Assembly (NCBI GenBank): GCA_004210805.1
Contig: SDXZ01000006.1
Span: 1 to 39,810 of the forward strand
DNA: 39,810 bases
DNA from: Acidovorax sp.
Lineage (GTDB): Bacteria > Pseudomonadota > Gammaproteobacteria > Burkholderiales > Burkholderiaceae_C
Direction: 5' to 3'
How positions within the stretch are numbered: position 1 is the stretch's first letter; every line of letters starts with the position of its first letter. Made by a program: the position numbers and the translations under genes. Shown here piece after piece: positions 38,713-39,810 of the stretch. The notes beneath the pieces are model-generated. The model was not told where the DNA came from. It made no database searches and saw only the letters and a list, made by a program, of their open reading frames with translations.

Positions 38713-39525
38713 CTATCGTTTTGCCTGCGCGGTCTCGATCATGGCTTTGGCGACACCTCGCAGGATGTGGATTTCCTCGGGTGCCAGCTGCGCGCGGTTG
38801 AAAAGCTGGTTAAGGCGCGGCATGAGCTTCTTGGGCGCGGCGGGGTCGAGGAAGCCGATGTCGGTGAGCGCCTGCTCCCAGTGGGTGAGCATGCCGGCCA
38901 CCTGGGCGGCATCGGCCAGGGCCCGCGGGGGGGACGCGTCCTGCACGGCAAAACCGCCCAGCGCCATGCGCCATTCGTAGGCAATCACTTGGATCGCCGC
39001 CCCGAGGTTGAGCGAGCCGAAGCCGGGATTGGTGGGGATGGACAGCGCCACATGGCAGCGGTACACGTCCTCGTTGGTCATGCCAAAACGCTCGGAGCCA
39101 AACAGAAAGGCCACACCCGCCTGGCCAGTTGCCCCCTGCGCAGTGGGTGCTGATTCTTCAGAATTTCGAGTGTTTTTGGCCTCTAGCGCTTGTCCTTCAA
39201 GCGCTAGCAGCTCTTGTTTTAATAGCAACTCGAAATGTGCACGCGGCGCTGCCGTGGGGGGGCCGAAGTCGCGCGGGGTCATCGCCGTGGCGCACAGGTG
39301 GCTGATGCCGTCTAGGGCTTCGTCCAGCGTGGCCACGATGCGGGCGTTCTCCAGCACGTCAAGGGCGCCGCTGGCACGCTGGATGGTTTCCTCGCGCCGC
39401 AGGACATTGGGCCAGCGCGGGGCCACCAGCACCAAGTCGTCGAAACCCATGGTTTTCATCGCGCGGGCGGCAGCGCCCACATTGCCGGCGTGGCTGGTGT
39501 TGATCAGGACAAAACGGGTCTTCAT
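38713..39525 (-). CDS. trmJ: tRNA (cytidine/uridine-2'-O-)-methyltransferase, SPOUT family
   Basis: A 270-residue SPOUT methyltransferase of the TrmJ (YfhQ/TrmH group 1) family, which 2'-O-methylates position 32 of tRNAs using SAM. Motifs: FVLINTSHAGNVGAAARAMK at the N-terminus, AFLFGSERFGMTNEDV and IPTNPGFGSLNLGAAIQV forming the knot. A C-terminal helical tail follows. Residues of about 97-121 (LLLKQELLALEGQALEAKNT) are coded by an inserted copy of the palindromic repeat and lie in a surface region between the N-terminal half and the knot motif. It is divergent from suhB, as in many betaproteobacteria. Confidence 0.93.
   Translation of the reverse strand: MKTRFVLINTSHAGNVGAAARAMKTMGFDDLVLVAPRWPNVLRREETIQRASGALDVLENARIVATLDEALDGISHLCATAMTPRDFGPPTAAPRAHFELLLKQELLALEGQALEAKNTRNSEESAPTAQGATGQAGVAFLFGSERFGMTNEDVYRCHVALSIPTNPGFGSLNLGAAIQVIAYEWRMALGGFAVQDASPPRALADAAQVAGMLTHWEQALTDIGFLDPAAPKKLMPRLNQLFNRAQLAPEEIHILRGVAKAMIETAQAKR
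39163..39236 (-). repeat. Palindromic repeat, copy G, inside trmJ
   Basis: The core at 39183-39207 is a perfect 10-bp stem (CTAGCGCTTG / CAAGCGCTAG) with a 5-base loop, followed by AGCT...AATAGCAA to 39228 as in the other copies. ATTTCGAGT (39163-39171) and ACTCGAAAT (39228-39236) form an outer 9-bp inverted repeat. The element keeps the trmJ frame open on the minus strand. Confidence 0.85.
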
Positions 39526-39581
39526 GGGCGCGGAAACCGGGTGGAACAGGGGCGGGGAAAGAGCCTACCTCCAGCCGGAGG

Positions 39582-39616
39582 TTAGGCAAAAAAAGGCGTA
39601 GCGGGTAAAATCCCGC
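39582..39616 (+). promoter_or_regulatory. Putative suhB promoter
   Basis: A -10-like TAAAAT (39606-39611) is framed by GCGGG and CCCGC, a small dyad; TTAGGC 18 bp upstream is a weak -35. The transcription start would be about 100 bp before suhB. The rest of 39526-39718 shows a small CCTCC/GGAGG hairpin (39569-39582) and no gene. Confidence 0.4.
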
Positions 39617-39718
39617 CCTCATTGTCGCCGCCCGCATCGCCGGGACGGGTCGATCCGCTCATGATTCGCAGGCCGCCTCCGCCCTTTTGCGCGGGCGCCC
39701 TGCTCACCACCACAATTT

Positions 39719-39810
39719 ATGTCGTCCAATCTGCACCCCATGCTCAACGTGGCCATCAAGGCTGCACGCGCCGCCGGCGCCATCATCAACCGCGCGGCCC
39801 TGGACGTGGA
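39719..39810 (+). CDS. suhB: Inositol-1-monophosphatase family protein SuhB (3' end missing)
   Basis: The first 30 codons only: an ATG at 39719 followed by SSNLHPMLNVAIKAARAAGA and further residues to the window end. The helix LNVAIKAARAAGAIINRAA is the standard start of SuhB inositol monophosphatases, which also bind NusA/rRNA antitermination complexes in enterobacteria. The catalytic motifs lie beyond the window, so activity cannot be judged. It is divergent from trmJ. No clear Shine-Dalgarno is seen. Confidence 0.85.
   Translation, partial: MSSNLHPMLNVAIKAARAAGAIINRAALDV

Overview
The window is high-GC and reads as the chromosome of a betaproteobacterium of the family Comamonadaceae, most like Acidovorax. 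The basis is protein character, the Pseudomonas/Burkholderiales-type nitrate-assimilation gene order, and a family of AGCGCTT-type palindromic repeats that I associate with this group. There are no rRNA or tRNA genes, no CRISPR array and no insertion sequence. Both ends cut through genes: a nitrate porter on the left and suhB on the right.

Region 1 (1-12,965) is an assimilatory nitrate/nitrite island: nitrate porter (partial), a PP2C phosphatase/Ser-Thr kinase fusion on the opposite strand, nirB, a periplasmic PilJ-domain protein, nirD, the molybdenum nitrate reductase, ybiB, cobA (siroheme synthesis for NirB) and a soluble PilJ/chemoreceptor-tip protein. Control is written in the DNA. nirB has a sigma-54 promoter with NtrC-like sites upstream. 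Its leader carries two hexaloop hairpins overlapping a terminator, the layout expected for NasT/ANTAR antitermination. The last gene has its own sigma-54 promoter. Both PilJ-domain proteins carry a motif resembling the nitrate-binding P-box of NarX.

Region 2 (13,000-22,750) is mixed: a secreted GH5 cellulase with a CBM2 tail, a hotdog thioesterase, a fatty-acid-hydroxylase/sterol-desaturase membrane protein, an ice-binding-like IPTL-CTERM surface protein, a DUF4124 protein, an L,D-transpeptidase/M23 peptidase pair for the cell wall, a decayed branched-chain amino-acid binding-protein gene, and a HI0933/BaiN-type flavoprotein.

Region 3 (23,046-34,612) holds a large GGDEF-EAL c-di-GMP enzyme, rpsU with a structured leader, yqeY, a LysR regulator divergent from tartrate dehydrogenase, a three-gene AraC/VOC/small-membrane-protein operon, a second VOC protein, and a DJ-1/PfpI protein divergent from a MocR-type regulator.

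Region 4 (34,729-39,810) is housekeeping: pmbA divergent from yjgA-mog (Mog completes the molybdenum cofactor used by the nitrate reductase), cysE, trmJ, and the start of suhB.

The most unusual content is non-coding. (i) Two roughly 90-100 bp multi-tier palindromes, before ybiB and between rpsU and yqeY, have different helix sequences but the same internal-loop sequences, which is strong internal covariation. (ii) A 266-bp nested palindrome lies between trmJ and cysE, with a 30-bp outer stem and two long arms. (iii) At least seven copies of a short palindromic repeat occur, three of them read in frame inside genes (ybiB, the BaiN-type gene, trmJ).
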